NCBI RefSeq assembly: GCF_000495815.1
Contig: NZ_AWGE01000006.1
Coordinates: 308,441-372,440, forward strand
Source: Asticcacaulis sp. AC466
GTDB taxonomy: Bacteria > Pseudomonadota > Alphaproteobacteria > Caulobacterales > Caulobacteraceae
Reading direction: 5' to 3'
DNA: 64,000 nt
Position numbers and translations under genes: made by a program. Position 1 is the first letter of the stretch. The number at the start of each line of letters is the position of its first letter. Shown piece by piece: positions 55,529-64,000 of the stretch. Under the pieces are notes generated by a model. It had not been told where the DNA came from. It searched no databases and saw only the letters and a program-made list of their open reading frames with translations.

Positions 55529-56275
55529 TTATCGGGAGGCGCTTTCGTCCAACAGCATAAGCATGGCGGCTTCGTCTGGGAACGGGGAAATGCGATGCGC
55601 GATCCCCTCGGCCAGAGATTTTTCAATCTCCGGAGTCCGGGCCGCCCGCAATGTCGTCTCCACACCCTGCCACGCCGCCTCAGAAATACAGATAAAGCTC
55701 AGATCACGAAAGGCAATTTTATCGTGATGCCGGATCAGGATGTCTGCGACGGCCTGTCCGCCGCGCGCGGAATGAAGCAGGATCGGGCCGATCCGAGAGA
55801 GAAGGGCCGGGACAAGGGGGGCGGGCACGGGCTGGGTTTCGTAGACGGCCACCTCCGTTACCGTGAAACCGAGGGTTCGCAACCGGTCGGTAAGCGCCGC
55901 CGCCGGGGTCTTCGCCGCCGCATACAGGAACCGCAGATGCCGGTCGCCCTGCCGATCAATCAGATCCACCAGATCGTCAACCGATCCGCCGGCGCTGATG
56001 ACTTCCTGGAACTTGGCGGCGCGCGCCGCTTCGGCCGTGGCGTCACCGACACACCAAATAGGCACGGCGCGGCGCGCACACAGGGCGGTGAAGCCGGACA
56101 GGCCATTGCGGCTGGTGACGATGACCGCATCGAAGCTGTGCGGATCGATGATCGCTTTTAGCGGCTGGACCTGAAGAACGGGGGCGACAATGGCCTCATA
56201 GCCCTTTGCCTCTATGGCGCGCGCAGTGCGGTTCGCGCCCGATGCCGTGCGGGTAATCCAGACGGCGGTTTTCAT
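55529..56275 (-). CDS. hemD: Uroporphyrinogen-III synthase
   Basis: 248-residue enzyme that cyclises hydroxymethylbilane with inversion of ring D. Start at 56275 (MKTAVWITRTASGANRTARA), 1 bp after the hemC stop. Recognisable pieces: FDAVIVTSRNGLSGF, the WCVGDATAEAARAAKFQEVI segment and LRTLGFTVTEVAVYETQPV, then LLHSARGGQAVADIL. HemD is poorly conserved, and gene order supports the call. Confidence 0.93.
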   Translation of the reverse strand: MKTAVWITRTASGANRTARAIEAKGYEAIVAPVLQVQPLKAIIDPHSFDAVIVTSRNGLSGFTALCARRAVPIWCVGDATAEAARAAKFQEVISAGGSVDDLVDLIDRQGDRHLRFLYAAAKTPAAALTDRLRTLGFTVTEVAVYETQPVPAPLVPALLSRIGPILLHSARGGQAVADILIRHHDKIAFRDLSFICISEAAWQGVETTLRAARTPEIEKSLAEGIAHRISPFPDEAAMLMLLDESASR

Positions 56276-56276
56276 A

Positions 56277-57218
56277 TCAGCCTTCGTACTGGATAAGATC
56301 GGGGCCAGCCTCCGCCTTGATGTCCACGCCCAGCCGCAGGCCGAGATTGCGGGCGGACAGGGCATCGGGATTGGGCAGGGTCTCGCGTCGTTGCCAACGG
56401 GTCCGGCCATCGGCGCTCAGCGCCTCGACGAACAGGGTCAACTGGCTGCCGGTCAGGGCGGCATAGGCGCCCACTGCCGTGCGGCACGATGCTTCGAGCG
56501 CTTCGAGCGCGCCACGTTCGGCCTGTACGCACAGGAAGGTGGCTTCGTGGTGCAGGGCCTTCATCCAGCCGGCGCCCAGATCGTCGGTGCGGCATTGAAT
56601 GGCCAGGGCGCCTTGGCCCGGCGCGGAGGCGTGAATGTCGGGATTGATATAGGAACGGATATGGTCGCTCAGGCCCATGCGGTTCAGGCCTGCCGCCGCC
56701 AGCAGCATGGCGTCGCAGTCGCCCGCCTTCAGCTTGGCCAGGCGCGTATCGACATTGCCGCGCGTCATGACGATTTCGAGATCCGGGCGGATGCTGAGCA
56801 TCTGGGCCTGGCGGCGCAGGCTGGCCGTCCCCAGGCGCGCGCCCTGTGGCAGGTCGTCTATCGTGCCGTAATTGAGGCTCAGAAACGCATCGCGCGGGTC
56901 TTCGCGCACGGGAATGGCCGCCAAAGACAGGCCGGGAATATCGGCGGCGGGCATGTCCTTCAGCGAATGGACGGCCACGTCGATGTCGCCGCGCAGCAGC
57001 GCGTCCTCGATTTCCTTGGTGAAAAGCTGCTTGCCGCCGGCTTCGATCAGGCGGCGATCCTGAATACGGTCGCCGGCCGTGGAAATGGTGATAAGGGGGG
57101 CCGTCTCATCGGCCAGGGCGGGGTCGCCGCCCAATGCGGCCACGATCTGCCTTTGCACCCATCCACATTGCGTGAGGGCCAGTTTCGATCCACGGGTGCC
57201 AATTTTTAGCTTCGTCAT
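56277..57218 (-). CDS. hemC: Porphobilinogen deaminase (hydroxymethylbilane synthase)
   Basis: 313-residue enzyme polymerising four porphobilinogens. Start MTKLKIGTRGSKLALTQ. Catalytic Asp in AVHSLKDMP; Arg-rich region GARLGTASLRRQAQML; the dipyrromethane cofactor Cys in LEALEASCRTAVGAYAALTG. First gene of the heme block, divergent from tsaD with an 80-bp gap, an arrangement common in alphaproteobacteria. Confidence 0.97.
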   Translation of the reverse strand: MTKLKIGTRGSKLALTQCGWVQRQIVAALGGDPALADETAPLITISTAGDRIQDRRLIEAGGKQLFTKEIEDALLRGDIDVAVHSLKDMPAADIPGLSLAAIPVREDPRDAFLSLNYGTIDDLPQGARLGTASLRRQAQMLSIRPDLEIVMTRGNVDTRLAKLKAGDCDAMLLAAAGLNRMGLSDHIRSYINPDIHASAPGQGALAIQCRTDDLGAGWMKALHHEATFLCVQAERGALEALEASCRTAVGAYAALTGSQLTLFVEALSADGRTRWQRRETLPNPDALSARNLGLRLGVDIKAEAGPDLIQYEG

Positions 57219-57298
57219 CCGCGTTTCCTAGCACTTTATGACGGGGTGGCAATGCAAAAGACTTGACGTGCGACCATATGACGGGGTGTAGGAGCAGC

Positions 57299-58435
57299 AT
57301 GACGCACAGTATCACCGGTTTTGGCATCACCGTTTTGGGCATTGAATCGAGTTGCGACGAAACCGCCGTGGCGGTGGTGCGCCGTGACGCAGCCGGCACA
57401 CATGTCCTGTCGTCCGTCATTCATTCCCAGGTCATGCAGCATAAGGCCTTCGGCGGCGTGGTGCCTGAAATCGCGGCGCGATCCCACGTCGAAACCATCG
57501 ACGATCTGGCGGCGCGCGCCCTGGCGGAGGCCGGTGACCCGGCGCTCGATCTGGTGGCGGCGACATCGGGACCGGGCCTGATCGGCGGGGTCATGGTCGG
57601 CCTGTCCTTCGCCAAGGGCTTTGCCCTGGCGCGCAACCTGCCTCTGATTGGTATCAACCATCTGGAGGGCCATGCCCTGTCGGCGCGCCTGAGCGAAGAC
57701 GTCGCCTTTCCGTTCTTGTTGCTGCTCATTTCCGGCGGCCATTGCCAATTGCTGTCGGTCAGGGGCGTGGGCGACTATGAGCGTCTGGGCACGACCATAG
57801 ACGATGCGGCCGGCGAAGCCTTTGACAAGATCGCCAAGGTCCTGGGACTTGGCTATCCCGGTGGTCCGGCGCTGGAAGCCGAAGCCCTGAAAGGCGATGT
57901 TGCGCGGTTTACGCTGCCGCGCGCTCTGCTGGGCCGTAAGGACTGCGATTTTTCCTTTTCAGGCCTGAAAACGGCCGCCGCCCTGATCGCTTACGATCAC
58001 GTCAAGACGGCGCAGGACCGCGCCGACCTGTGCGCCGGCGTCCAGGCGGCGATTACGCGGCAACTGGTCGAACGCTCGGAACGGGCGATGGCGCTGTTCA
58101 AGGCTCAGGTAACGGTTGCGCGGCCCGCCTTCGTTGTCGCCGGCGGGGTGGCCGCGAACCAGGCGATCCGTGCGGCCCTGACGACGGTCGCCGATCGGAA
58201 TGGGTTCAACCTGAAGGCGCCGCCGCTCAAATACTGCACCGACAATGCCGCCATGATCGCCCTGGCAGGTCTTGAACATTACGAGAAGCTGAGCCAAGAA
58301 GGAACTCAGGCGGCGTTGCCGGACATGAACGCCGGCATGGCGACCGTCGCGCGTCCGCGCTGGCCGCTTGACGAGGTCAGCGCCGCCAACGCGCCGATCC
58401 ATAAATATTCCGGCCGCAAGGGAGCGAAGGCGTGA
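57299..58435 (+). CDS. tsaD: tRNA N6-adenosine threonylcarbamoyltransferase TsaD
   Basis: 378-residue ASKHA-fold enzyme that, with TsaB and TsaE, makes t6A37 in tRNAs reading ANN codons. Start at 57299 with TAGGAG 5 bp upstream; an earlier ATG at 57278 lacks a site. Motifs: [16 protein letters not shown], the metal-binding [13 protein letters not shown] (His-x4-His) and FSFSGLKTA, then [16 protein letters not shown]. Overlaps gpsA by GTGA. Confidence 0.97.
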   Translation: MTHSITGFGITVLGIESSCDETAVAVVRRDAAGTHVLSSVIHSQVMQHKAFGGVVPEIAARSHVETIDDLAARALAEAGDPALDLVAATSGPGLIGGVMVGLSFAKGFALARNLPLIGINHLEGHALSARLSEDVAFPFLLLLISGGHCQLLSVRGVGDYERLGTTIDDAAGEAFDKIAKVLGLGYPGGPALEAEALKGDVARFTLPRALLGRKDCDFSFSGLKTAAALIAYDHVKTAQDRADLCAGVQAAITRQLVERSERAMALFKAQVTVARPAFVVAGGVAANQAIRAALTTVADRNGFNLKAPPLKYCTDNAAMIALAGLEHYEKLSQEGTQAALPDMNAGMATVARPRWPLDEVSAANAPIHKYSGRKGAKA

Positions 58436-59439
58436 CGATACAGACGTTCAAAAAGGTGGGCGTGATCGGCGCCGGCGCCTGGGGTACGGCACTGGCGCAG
58501 GTATCGACGCTGGGCGGCAATGCCGTCATCCTGCACGCACGCGAACCCGAAGTCGTTGCCGCGATCAATGCCGACCATGAAAACCGCCTGTATCTTGGCG
58601 GCGTGCCCCTGTCGCCTGCCATCACCGCGACCAGCCATTTCGCCGATCTGGCCACATGCGACCTGATACTGGCCGTGCCGCCGGCCCAGCACATGCGTTC
58701 GACCTTGACTGCCTTCAAGCCCTATGTGCGTGAGGGCCTGCCGATCGTCCTGTGTGCCAAGGGGGTCGAGCGTGGAAGCGACAGCCTGATGACTGAGGTG
58801 CTGGAAGACGTATTGCCGGAAGCCGTGGCGGGCGTGCTGGCCGGTCCCAATTTCGCCCGCGAAGTGGCCATGGGGCTGCCATCCGCCGTTACCATCGCGT
58901 GCGAGGATGCGGCCCTTGGCGCGCGGATCGCCGCCACCATCGCCGGCCCGACGTTTCGCCCCTACCAATCGACCGACCTGATCGGCGCGGAAGCGGGCGG
59001 CGCGATCAAGAACGTTATCGCCATCGCCTGCGGCATTGCCGAGGGCAAGGGGTTGGGGCGCAATGCCCATGCTGCCCTGATTACGCGGGGCTTTGCCGAA
59101 ATGTCGCGCATGGCCATGGCGTTGGGCGCACAATTCGAAACCATGGCGGGCCTGTGCGGCCTGGGCGATCTGGTCCTGACCTGTTCGTCGCCGCAATCGC
59201 GCAATATGAGCGTCGGCCTGGCGTTGGGGCAGGGACAGAGCCTGGAACAGTTCCTCGCCGACAAGGTCAGCGTGGCCGAAGGCGTGCAATCGGCGCCGGC
59301 GGTGGTCGACCTCGGCCGCAAACACAAGGTCGAACTGCCGATCTGCGAGGCGGTCAACGCCGTTCTCAATGGCGACATGGATGTGTCGCGCGCCATCGAA
59401 GCCCTTCTGTCGCGGCCGCTGAAATCCGAGCGGGTTTAG
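58432..59439 (+). CDS. gpsA: Glycerol-3-phosphate dehydrogenase [NAD(P)+]
   Basis: 335-residue enzyme reducing dihydroxyacetone phosphate to sn-glycerol-3-phosphate for phospholipid synthesis. GTG start overlapping the tsaD stop, with GGGAG upstream. Rossmann motif [16 protein letters not shown]; catalytic region [20 protein letters not shown] (active-site Lys in IKNV); [16 protein letters not shown]. Usual tsaD-gpsA gene pair. Confidence 0.97.
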   Translation: MTIQTFKKVGVIGAGAWGTALAQVSTLGGNAVILHAREPEVVAAINADHENRLYLGGVPLSPAITATSHFADLATCDLILAVPPAQHMRSTLTAFKPYVREGLPIVLCAKGVERGSDSLMTEVLEDVLPEAVAGVLAGPNFAREVAMGLPSAVTIACEDAALGARIAATIAGPTFRPYQSTDLIGAEAGGAIKNVIAIACGIAEGKGLGRNAHAALITRGFAEMSRMAMALGAQFETMAGLCGLGDLVLTCSSPQSRNMSVGLALGQGQSLEQFLADKVSVAEGVQSAPAVVDLGRKHKVELPICEAVNAVLNGDMDVSRAIEALLSRPLKSERV

Positions 59440-59469
59440 AGCGCCGATCTTGAATCAGATGGGCGCTCT
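59438..59469. terminator. Hairpin after gpsA
   Basis: AGAGCGCCGATCT (59438-59450) and AGATGGGCGCTCT (59457-59469) pair through all but one mismatch, loop of 6 nt. It covers the last base of the gpsA stop codon region and could end the tsaD-gpsA transcript, but no U-run follows directly. Confidence 0.6.
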
Positions 59470-59486
59470 ACTTTCCTGCTTATACG

Positions 59487-59532
59487 CGCTTTTTTATCTC
59501 AAAAAAGTGCAGCACACTTTTCGGAAGCGCTA
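59487..59532. repeat. Dispersed GAAAAGTG palindromic element, copy 3
   Basis: On the minus strand it reads AGCGCTTCCGAAAAGTGTGC, then GCACTTTTTTGAG and an A-run, matching copy 1 at 17817 in order and sequence with small changes. It lies between convergent gpsA and the creatininase-family gene. Confidence 0.75.
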
Positions 59533-59534
59533 AT

Positions 59535-60272
59535 CTACTCCGCGTCGAATTTGGCGATATCGTCGATCAGTCCGCTAACCGCCGCGGCGATGATCTGCTG
59601 ACCCTGTTCGACCGTGGCCAGGGACGAATCCGATCCGATACGGCCGTCGGGGAAGCGATGGCGATAATCCAGGGCGTCGCGTATAGGCCCGGTCGGCGCG
59701 ATCTGTGGTTCCATGGCTGCCGATTTGACGTGGTCGGGATAGGCGGCGTAGGTGATCGCGATTTCCGACGGCGTGGCGTGGCTGCCGTGACCCTGCGGGT
59801 AAAGCCGGGCGCACAGGCGGGTGATGCCGGGCAGGTCCCACCAGTTACGCAGCTTGAGGATGAATGGGCAGGGCGTCGCGGCATAGGAATAGTGCGAGTA
59901 GATTTCCGAGAAGGTCGCCTCGATCGTGGCGACATTGCCGCCATGGCCATTCAGGAAATAGATGCGGTCGAAACCGTGGCGGCTGAGACTGTCGACCCAG
60001 TCTTCGATCGCGGCCATGAAGGTGGAAGGGCGCAGTGAAATCGTACCGGAGAAACCGAGGTGGTGTTGCGCCATGCCGATATTGAAGGTCGGCGCGACGA
60101 GAATATTGCCCTCCTTTTCGGCGGCATGGGCGATGATTTCCGGACAGAGCCAGTCGGTGCCAAGCAGGCCCATCGGCCCGTGCTGCTCGTTGGAACCGAT
60201 GGGTATGACGACGGTGCGCGACGCCTTCAGGCGCTCGTCGATCTCGCGCCAGGTGGACATGGCCAAAAGCAT
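59535..60272 (-). CDS. Creatininase family amidohydrolase
   Basis: 245-residue metal-dependent amidohydrolase. Start at 60272 (MLLAMSTWREIDERL) with GGAG upstream. Family motifs: VVIPIGSNEQHGPMGLLGTD (metal Glu and His), APTFNIGMAQHHLGFSGTIS, FLNGHGGNVATIEATF and GSHATPSEIAITYAA. Members hydrolyse creatinine, formamidopyrimidines, or process mycofactocin; nothing nearby points to one of these. Monocistronic. Confidence 0.92.
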   Translation of the reverse strand: MLLAMSTWREIDERLKASRTVVIPIGSNEQHGPMGLLGTDWLCPEIIAHAAEKEGNILVAPTFNIGMAQHHLGFSGTISLRPSTFMAAIEDWVDSLSRHGFDRIYFLNGHGGNVATIEATFSEIYSHYSYAATPCPFILKLRNWWDLPGITRLCARLYPQGHGSHATPSEIAITYAAYPDHVKSAAMEPQIAPTGPIRDALDYRHRFPDGRIGSDSSLATVEQGQQIIAAAVSGLIDDIAKFDAE

Positions 60273-60468
60273 GGAGGCACTCCTTGGAAAGCTGTTACCG
60301 CGACCATAACCGCTCCGTGGCCGAGGGCAAGCCGCTCCGTGTCGCATTTCGCATCAGGCGCTGTCTGTACGCGCCAATCTGCGGGTTTTTTCTTATTGGT
60401 CTTATAGACTCTCGAATCCTGTTTCCCTAAGCTGTTGCATAAGTAAAAAGACCTGAGGAAATGCCCTG

Positions 60469-62406
60469 ATGAGTGACACGTTTTTCCGCGTCCCCGCCGA
60501 TTTCATACGTCCGAAGACGCTGACCGCCGACGGACTGGCGGCGCAGCACGCCCTATTCGAAAAAGACGCGGATGCGCATTGGCGAACCCTCGGTGATGCG
60601 CTGGCATGGATGCAGCCCTATTCCAAGGTCAAGGACGTCTCCTTCCATCGCGAGGACTTCCGTATCCGCTGGTTCTATGACGGCGTGCTAAATGTCAGCG
60701 TCAACTGCATCGATCGCCATCTGGCGACGCGCGGCGACCAGGTGGCCCTGATCTTCGAAGGCGACGATCCCGGCATATCCTATACCGTCACCTACAACCA
60801 GCTCAGCGTCGAAGTGAACAAACGCGCAAATCTGCTGAAAAAATATGGCGCCAAGAAGGGGGACCGCATCACCCTCTACCTGCCCATGGTGCCGGAAGCC
60901 GCCTATTTCATGCTGGCCTGTACGCGCATCGGCGCGGTCCATAACATCATCTTCGGCGGCTTCTCGCCCGATTCGATATCCGGTCGCGTCCAGGACTGCC
61001 AGTCGGATATCGTCATCACGGCGAACGAAGGCCTGCGCGGCGGCAAGATCATTCCGCTCAAGGCCAATATCGACAAGGCCATGGAATCCTGCCCTGGCGT
61101 GCGCCACGTCTTTGTGGTCGAGCACACCAAAGCGGGCTGGAGCCGCATGCCGCGCGACCTGGTGGTTTCCGAAGAGCTGGAGAGCCTGTCCGCCGACTGT
61201 CCGCCAGAGCCGATGAATGCCGAAGACCCGTTGTTCATCCTCTACACGTCCGGATCGACGGGCAAGCCTAAGGGCGTCCTGCATACGACCGGCGGCTATC
61301 TCGCCTGGGCGGCCTATACGCACAAGACGGCCTTCGACTATCAGGATGGCGACGTCTATTGGTGCACCGCCGATATCGGCTGGGTGACGGGCCATTCCTA
61401 CGTCGTCTACGGGCCCCTGGCCAATGGCGGCACCTCGCTGATGTTCGAGGGCGTGCCCAACTACCCGGACAACAGCCGGTTCTGGCAGGTGGTCGACAAG
61501 CACAAGGTCAACATCTTCTACACCGCGCCGACGGCCATCCGTGCCCTGATGCGGCATGGCGACGAACCGGTAAAGGCGACATCGCGCGCCTCCTTGCGGG
61601 TTCTCGGCACGGTGGGCGAGCCGATCAATCCGGAAGCCTGGCTGTGGTATCACCGTGTGGTGGGGGATAGCCGTTGCCCTATCGTCGATACCTGGTGGCA
61701 GACGGAAACCGGCGGTCATCTGATCACGCCGGTGCCTGGCGCCACGCCGCTCAAGCCGGGGTCCGCCACGAAGCCGCTGCCGGGTGTTGTCGCCTGCCTG
61801 GTCGATGCCAACGGCAATGTCCTGGAAGGGGCAACCGAAGGCAATCTGTGCCTGTGCGACAGCTGGCCGGGCCAGATGCGCAGCGTCTATGGCGATCACC
61901 AACGTTTCCTCGATACCTACTTCTCGACCTACCCGGGCAAGTACTTTACCGGCGACGGCTGCCGACGCGATGAGGACGGATATTACTGGATCACCGGGCG
62001 TGTCGATGATGTGCTGAATGTGTCGGGCCATCGGCTGGGAACGGCTGAAATCGAAAGCGCCCTGGTGGCGCATCACAGCGTCGCTGAGTCGGCGGTTGTC
62101 GGCTACCCGCACGATATCAAGGGCCAGGGTATCTGGTGCTATGTCACGCTGAAGCAGGGTGTCGCAGCCAGCGACGCCCTGAAAAAGGAACTGGTCACCT
62201 GGGTGCGTCAGGAAATCGGGCCATTGGCGGCGCCGGACGTCATTCAATGGGCGCCGGGCCTGCCGAAAACCCGTTCGGGCAAGATCATGCGTCGTATCCT
62301 GCGCAAGATCGCCGAAGGGCATCCCGATCAGTTGGGCGATATCTCAACCCTGGCCGATCCCTCCGTGGTGGCGGACCTTGTCGAAGGGGCCAAGGGATTG
62401 GGTTAG
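60469..62406 (+). CDS. acs: Acetyl-coenzyme A synthetase
   Basis: 645-residue AMP-forming acetate-CoA ligase of the usual length. Motifs: [20 protein letters not shown] (ATP), [15 protein letters not shown] (acetate pocket Trp), the [20 protein letters not shown] hinge and [17 protein letters not shown] with the catalytic Lys that is the usual acetylation site. Own promoter likely in the 196 bp upstream. The stop codon lies in a 16-bp tandem duplication, followed by a strong terminator. Confidence 0.97.
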   Translation: MSDTFFRVPADFIRPKTLTADGLAAQHALFEKDADAHWRTLGDALAWMQPYSKVKDVSFHREDFRIRWFYDGVLNVSVNCIDRHLATRGDQVALIFEGDDPGISYTVTYNQLSVEVNKRANLLKKYGAKKGDRITLYLPMVPEAAYFMLACTRIGAVHNIIFGGFSPDSISGRVQDCQSDIVITANEGLRGGKIIPLKANIDKAMESCPGVRHVFVVEHTKAGWSRMPRDLVVSEELESLSADCPPEPMNAEDPLFILYTSGSTGKPKGVLHTTGGYLAWAAYTHKTAFDYQDGDVYWCTADIGWVTGHSYVVYGPLANGGTSLMFEGVPNYPDNSRFWQVVDKHKVNIFYTAPTAIRALMRHGDEPVKATSRASLRVLGTVGEPINPEAWLWYHRVVGDSRCPIVDTWWQTETGGHLITPVPGATPLKPGSATKPLPGVVACLVDANGNVLEGATEGNLCLCDSWPGQMRSVYGDHQRFLDTYFSTYPGKYFTGDGCRRDEDGYYWITGRVDDVLNVSGHRLGTAEIESALVAHHSVAESAVVGYPHDIKGQGIWCYVTLKQGVAASDALKKELVTWVRQEIGPLAAPDVIQWAPGLPKTRSGKIMRRILRKIAEGHPDQLGDISTLADPSVVADLVEGAKGLG

Positions 62407-62422
62407 CAAGGGGTTGGGTTAG
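62391..62422 (+). repeat. 16-bp tandem duplication spanning the acs stop codon
   Basis: CAAGGGATTGGGTTAG (62391-62406, ending with the TAG stop) is followed directly by CAAGGGGTTGGGTTAG (62407-62422), 15 of 16 identical. Comparable to the repeat at the ilvD stop. Confidence 0.9.
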
Positions 62423-62445
62423 ATCGATAGCTATAACACGAAATG

Positions 62446-62479
62446 AAGGCGCCGACCCAGCTGGGTCGGCGCCTTTTTC
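62446..62479 (+). terminator. Intrinsic terminator after acs
   Basis: Perfect 15-bp arms AAGGCGCCGACCCAG and CTGGGTCGGCGCCTT (62446-62475), followed by TTTTC on the plus strand. Confidence 0.9.
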
Positions 62480-62622
62480 ACGACATGCAAGAAACCCGTA
62501 AGCCTTAGCCCTCATGCCAGCCTTACGGCTTGACGAGCAAAAAACGACGTTCTTCTTACGGCAGGTGTCCTAGACTGGTCGGCTAAAACACCATTGCCAA
62601 AAATCACTAAAGGAGACGCGCC

Positions 62623-62949
62623 ATGATGCCTGAGACCTTTACCCAACCTCCGACCAACCACCCGTCGCCGCCTCAAAATCAGGCCCAAGATCAGGGGAAG
62701 GACCACGTGAAGGGTCGGACGCCGCCCTCGACTAACCCAGTCGAACCGGAAGCCCTACCGGCTGTCGATGCGACTTTTGAAGGCAAGACGGTATTTTCGC
62801 CGAACGAGCTTAACCAATCGGGAGAGGACAAGGAGTATTTCCACCCCGACAAAGGGCGCAAATTTGATGCGCCGAAAGATGCTAATGCCAACGCCTTGAC
62901 GCCGGACGTCGAAGTTACGCCAGACAATAGCGTAAAGCGCATCGGTTAG
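62623..62949 (+). CDS. Hypothetical disordered protein
   Basis: 108-residue protein of unknown function with a good AGGAG site 9 bp before the first of two ATGs. Composition is Pro, Gln, Asn, Asp and Lys-rich (NHPSPPQNQAQDQGKDHVKG), almost without hydrophobic stretches, so probably disordered. One segment looks ordered: FEGKTVFSPNELNQSGEDKE. No family recognised. Codon use is normal, and the ribosome site supports expression. Confidence 0.68.
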   Translation: MMPETFTQPPTNHPSPPQNQAQDQGKDHVKGRTPPSTNPVEPEALPAVDATFEGKTVFSPNELNQSGEDKEYFHPDKGRKFDAPKDANANALTPDVEVTPDNSVKRIG

Positions 62950-63013
62950 GCCGGGAAGACAGACACGCAGGTGACAGCTTTGGCCGCCTGCGTGTTCAAG
63001 TTCAGTTCTGAGT

Positions 63014-63379
63014 TCAGGACTTGAAGAGGCCGCCGAGTATGTCGGTCAGGCCGCCCTGCGGCACCTGGCCGTCGGGGGTCAGGTTGTGAATGAGTTCAGG
63101 CAGGGCTGAGGCCAATTGTGTCGTGTCGACCCCAAGCGCCGAGGCCACCTTGGTGACCTGTTCGGAGCCGAGAACGGCCTGGAGCTGTTCGGGCGAGACT
63201 GGCAGGTTCGCACCATTGCTTACCCAGGATTGGACGATATCGCCCAAACCGCCCTGGTGAAACTTATCGATAATGGTCTGTAGCCCGCCCTCACCGAAAT
63301 GCCCGGCAAGGGCTTGCAGGTCGGCCATGGCACCGCTTTCGCCGCCCAGGGCGTTAAGGACGCCGTCAAAAAGACTCAT
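63014..63379 (-). CDS. YidB family protein (DUF937)
   Basis: 121-residue small helical protein: MSLFDGVLNALGG, QGGLGDIVQSWVSNGANLPV, SPEQLQAVLGSEQVTKVASA and the ending PQGGLTDILGGLFKS are the YidB signature. Role of the family is not known. Same direction as the PsiF-like gene upstream but separated from it by an inverted repeat. Confidence 0.88.
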   Translation of the reverse strand: MSLFDGVLNALGGESGAMADLQALAGHFGEGGLQTIIDKFHQGGLGDIVQSWVSNGANLPVSPEQLQAVLGSEQVTKVASALGVDTTQLASALPELIHNLTPDGQVPQGGLTDILGGLFKS

Positions 63380-63405
63380 GATTCTATTCCTTGAGAGATT
63401 GGAAG

Positions 63406-63441
63406 CTATCAGGTCAGGCTGATCTCCGTCTGACCTGATAG
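63406..63441. terminator. Inverted repeat between PsiF-like and YidB genes
   Basis: Perfect 12-bp arms CTATCAGGTCAG and CTGACCTGATAG with a 12-nt loop, 15 bp after the PsiF-like stop on the minus strand. No U-run on that strand, so it could be a weak terminator or an mRNA-stabilising hairpin. Confidence 0.55.
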
Positions 63442-63455
63442 TTCAGTTTTTCAGA

Positions 63456-63854
63456 TTAGCTCTTCAGGCAGGTGGTCGAAAACTGCTTGTAGGTCTGATT
63501 GCCGGGTTTGCCGGCGGCCTTCATCTGGTTCCATTTTGCCCCGCATTCCTTCATACGGTCTTGCGGCTTGGTGTTGGACGCCTTGACCACGGCGGCTGGC
63601 TTAGCCACGACTGCGGCGGGCTTGGCAGCCGCCATGGCGGGTTTCGCGGCCGGTATGGCGCCCTTCATGCAGGCGGCTGAATAGGTCTTGTAGTCCTGGC
63701 CGTTGGTCTTATTGGCGGCCTTGTCCTTTTGCCATTGGGCGGCGCACTGGGTCATCTTTGTGTTGGCCGCCGTAGCGGCGGCGTTGGCCTGGCTCATGAT
63801 CGCAGCGGGTGCGGCCACCAGGGCCAGGATGCTGAGGGTAAGGGCAATTCGCAT
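63456..63854 (-). CDS. Exported PsiF-like repeat protein
   Basis: 132-residue secreted protein. Start at 63854 gives a clean signal peptide (MRIALTLSILALVAAPAAIM, cleavage near ANA-A). The mature part has two copies of a 30-residue Cys-x3-W motif: MTQCAAQWQKDKAANK and on to CMKG, and MKECGAKWNQMKAAGK and on to CLKS, joined by an Ala/Lys/Pro linker. Each copy has two Cys, likely a disulfide. PsiF in E. coli is phosphate-starvation induced with a similar motif; function unknown. Upstream frame to 63986 is not supported. Confidence 0.8.
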   Translation of the reverse strand: MRIALTLSILALVAAPAAIMSQANAAATAANTKMTQCAAQWQKDKAANKTNGQDYKTYSAACMKGAIPAAKPAMAAAKPAAVVAKPAAVVKASNTKPQDRMKECGAKWNQMKAAGKPGNQTYKQFSTTCLKS

Positions 63855-64000
63855 AGTGAGTTTCCTCTGAGACTCTCGGCCTGAATCGCAGGCCCCGGGC
63901 ATGGGGGACCATGTCGAAGGGGAGGATATGGGCAGCATTTTGTCAGTTTTAGGGCCATCGCCCACTTCACATAACGCCGGTGTCAAAGGCGTGTCGAACT

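Noticed and set aside
60688..62322. 544-codon minus-strand ORF opposite acs
   Set aside because: Antisense shadow; acs motifs are complete on the plus strand.
1..64000. CRISPR arrays, prophage, IS elements, rRNA
   Set aside because: No regularly spaced repeats, transposase, integrase, phage structural genes or rRNA sequence were seen on either strand.

Overview
The window is a stretch of high-GC chromosome from an alphaproteobacterium, most likely a member of the Caulobacteraceae such as Asticcacaulis; that taxon is my inference. It rests on the imuA-imuB-dnaE2 cassette with an alphaproteobacterial LexA box (GTTC-N7-GTTC), the alphaproteobacterial hemC-hemD-Mic60-hemY block back to back with tsaD-gpsA, a moderately high GC content, and dispersed GAAAAGTG-type palindromes. 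Almost everything is ordinary, densely packed chromosome with many 1-4 bp stop/start overlaps. No phage, insertion sequence, CRISPR array or rRNA was seen.

Layout. 1-2.9 kb: SOS mutasome (dnaE2 cut by the window edge, imuB, imuA) behind a LexA box. 3.0-9.6 kb: RND efflux operon (membrane fusion protein, pump, NodT-type outer membrane factor) divergent from its TetR regulator, with a palindromic operator between. 9.8-13.9 kb: cyoABCD cytochrome bo ubiquinol oxidase. 14.3-17.8 kb: small membrane protein, SURF1, acyltransferase, tRNA-Ala(CGC), YggT and YggU. 17.9-30.9 kb: a nearly complete branched-chain amino acid supercluster. On the minus strand the order is ILV-rich leader peptide, intrinsic terminator, stand-alone IlvD C-terminal-domain protein, ilvC, ilvG/B, ilvM/N, leuA, ilvE, then leuC, leuD, leuB; ilvD lies on the plus strand after a secreted esterase. 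31.0-39.4 kb: DUF4197, a soluble PAS-PAS chemoreceptor, an acyl-CoA ligase, a GGDEF-EAL protein, a cyclophilin, VanZ-like and DUF2939 proteins. 39.5-41.0 kb: an accessory-looking cluster in which a LuxR-HTH/transmembrane ORF contains a second, better-coding ORF in another frame. 41.1-42.8 kb: XRE/MmyB regulator divergent from a methyltransferase. 42.9-48.9 kb: hemicellulose genes (GH43, GH74, CE4-type deacetylase) around a 0.7 kb region with two inverted copies of one AT-rich module. 49.0-52.6 kb: two-component system, cytochrome b561 and PepSY protein, divergent from an exported rubrerythrin, with matching 11-bp-period direct repeats on both sides. 52.7-59.4 kb: tRNA-Thr(CGT), heme genes, tsaD and gpsA. 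59.5-63.9 kb: creatininase-family protein, acetyl-CoA synthetase, YidB and a PsiF-like exported protein.

The points I would check first are the putative ilv attenuator (27389-27606), the orphan IlvD C-terminal domain at the head of the same operon (26791-27354), the nested ORF pair at 39556-40221, the inverted promoter modules between the glycan genes, and the paired direct repeats at 51966-52028. Starts were picked by eye from family N-termini, Shine-Dalgarno sites and signal peptides. No database search was run.
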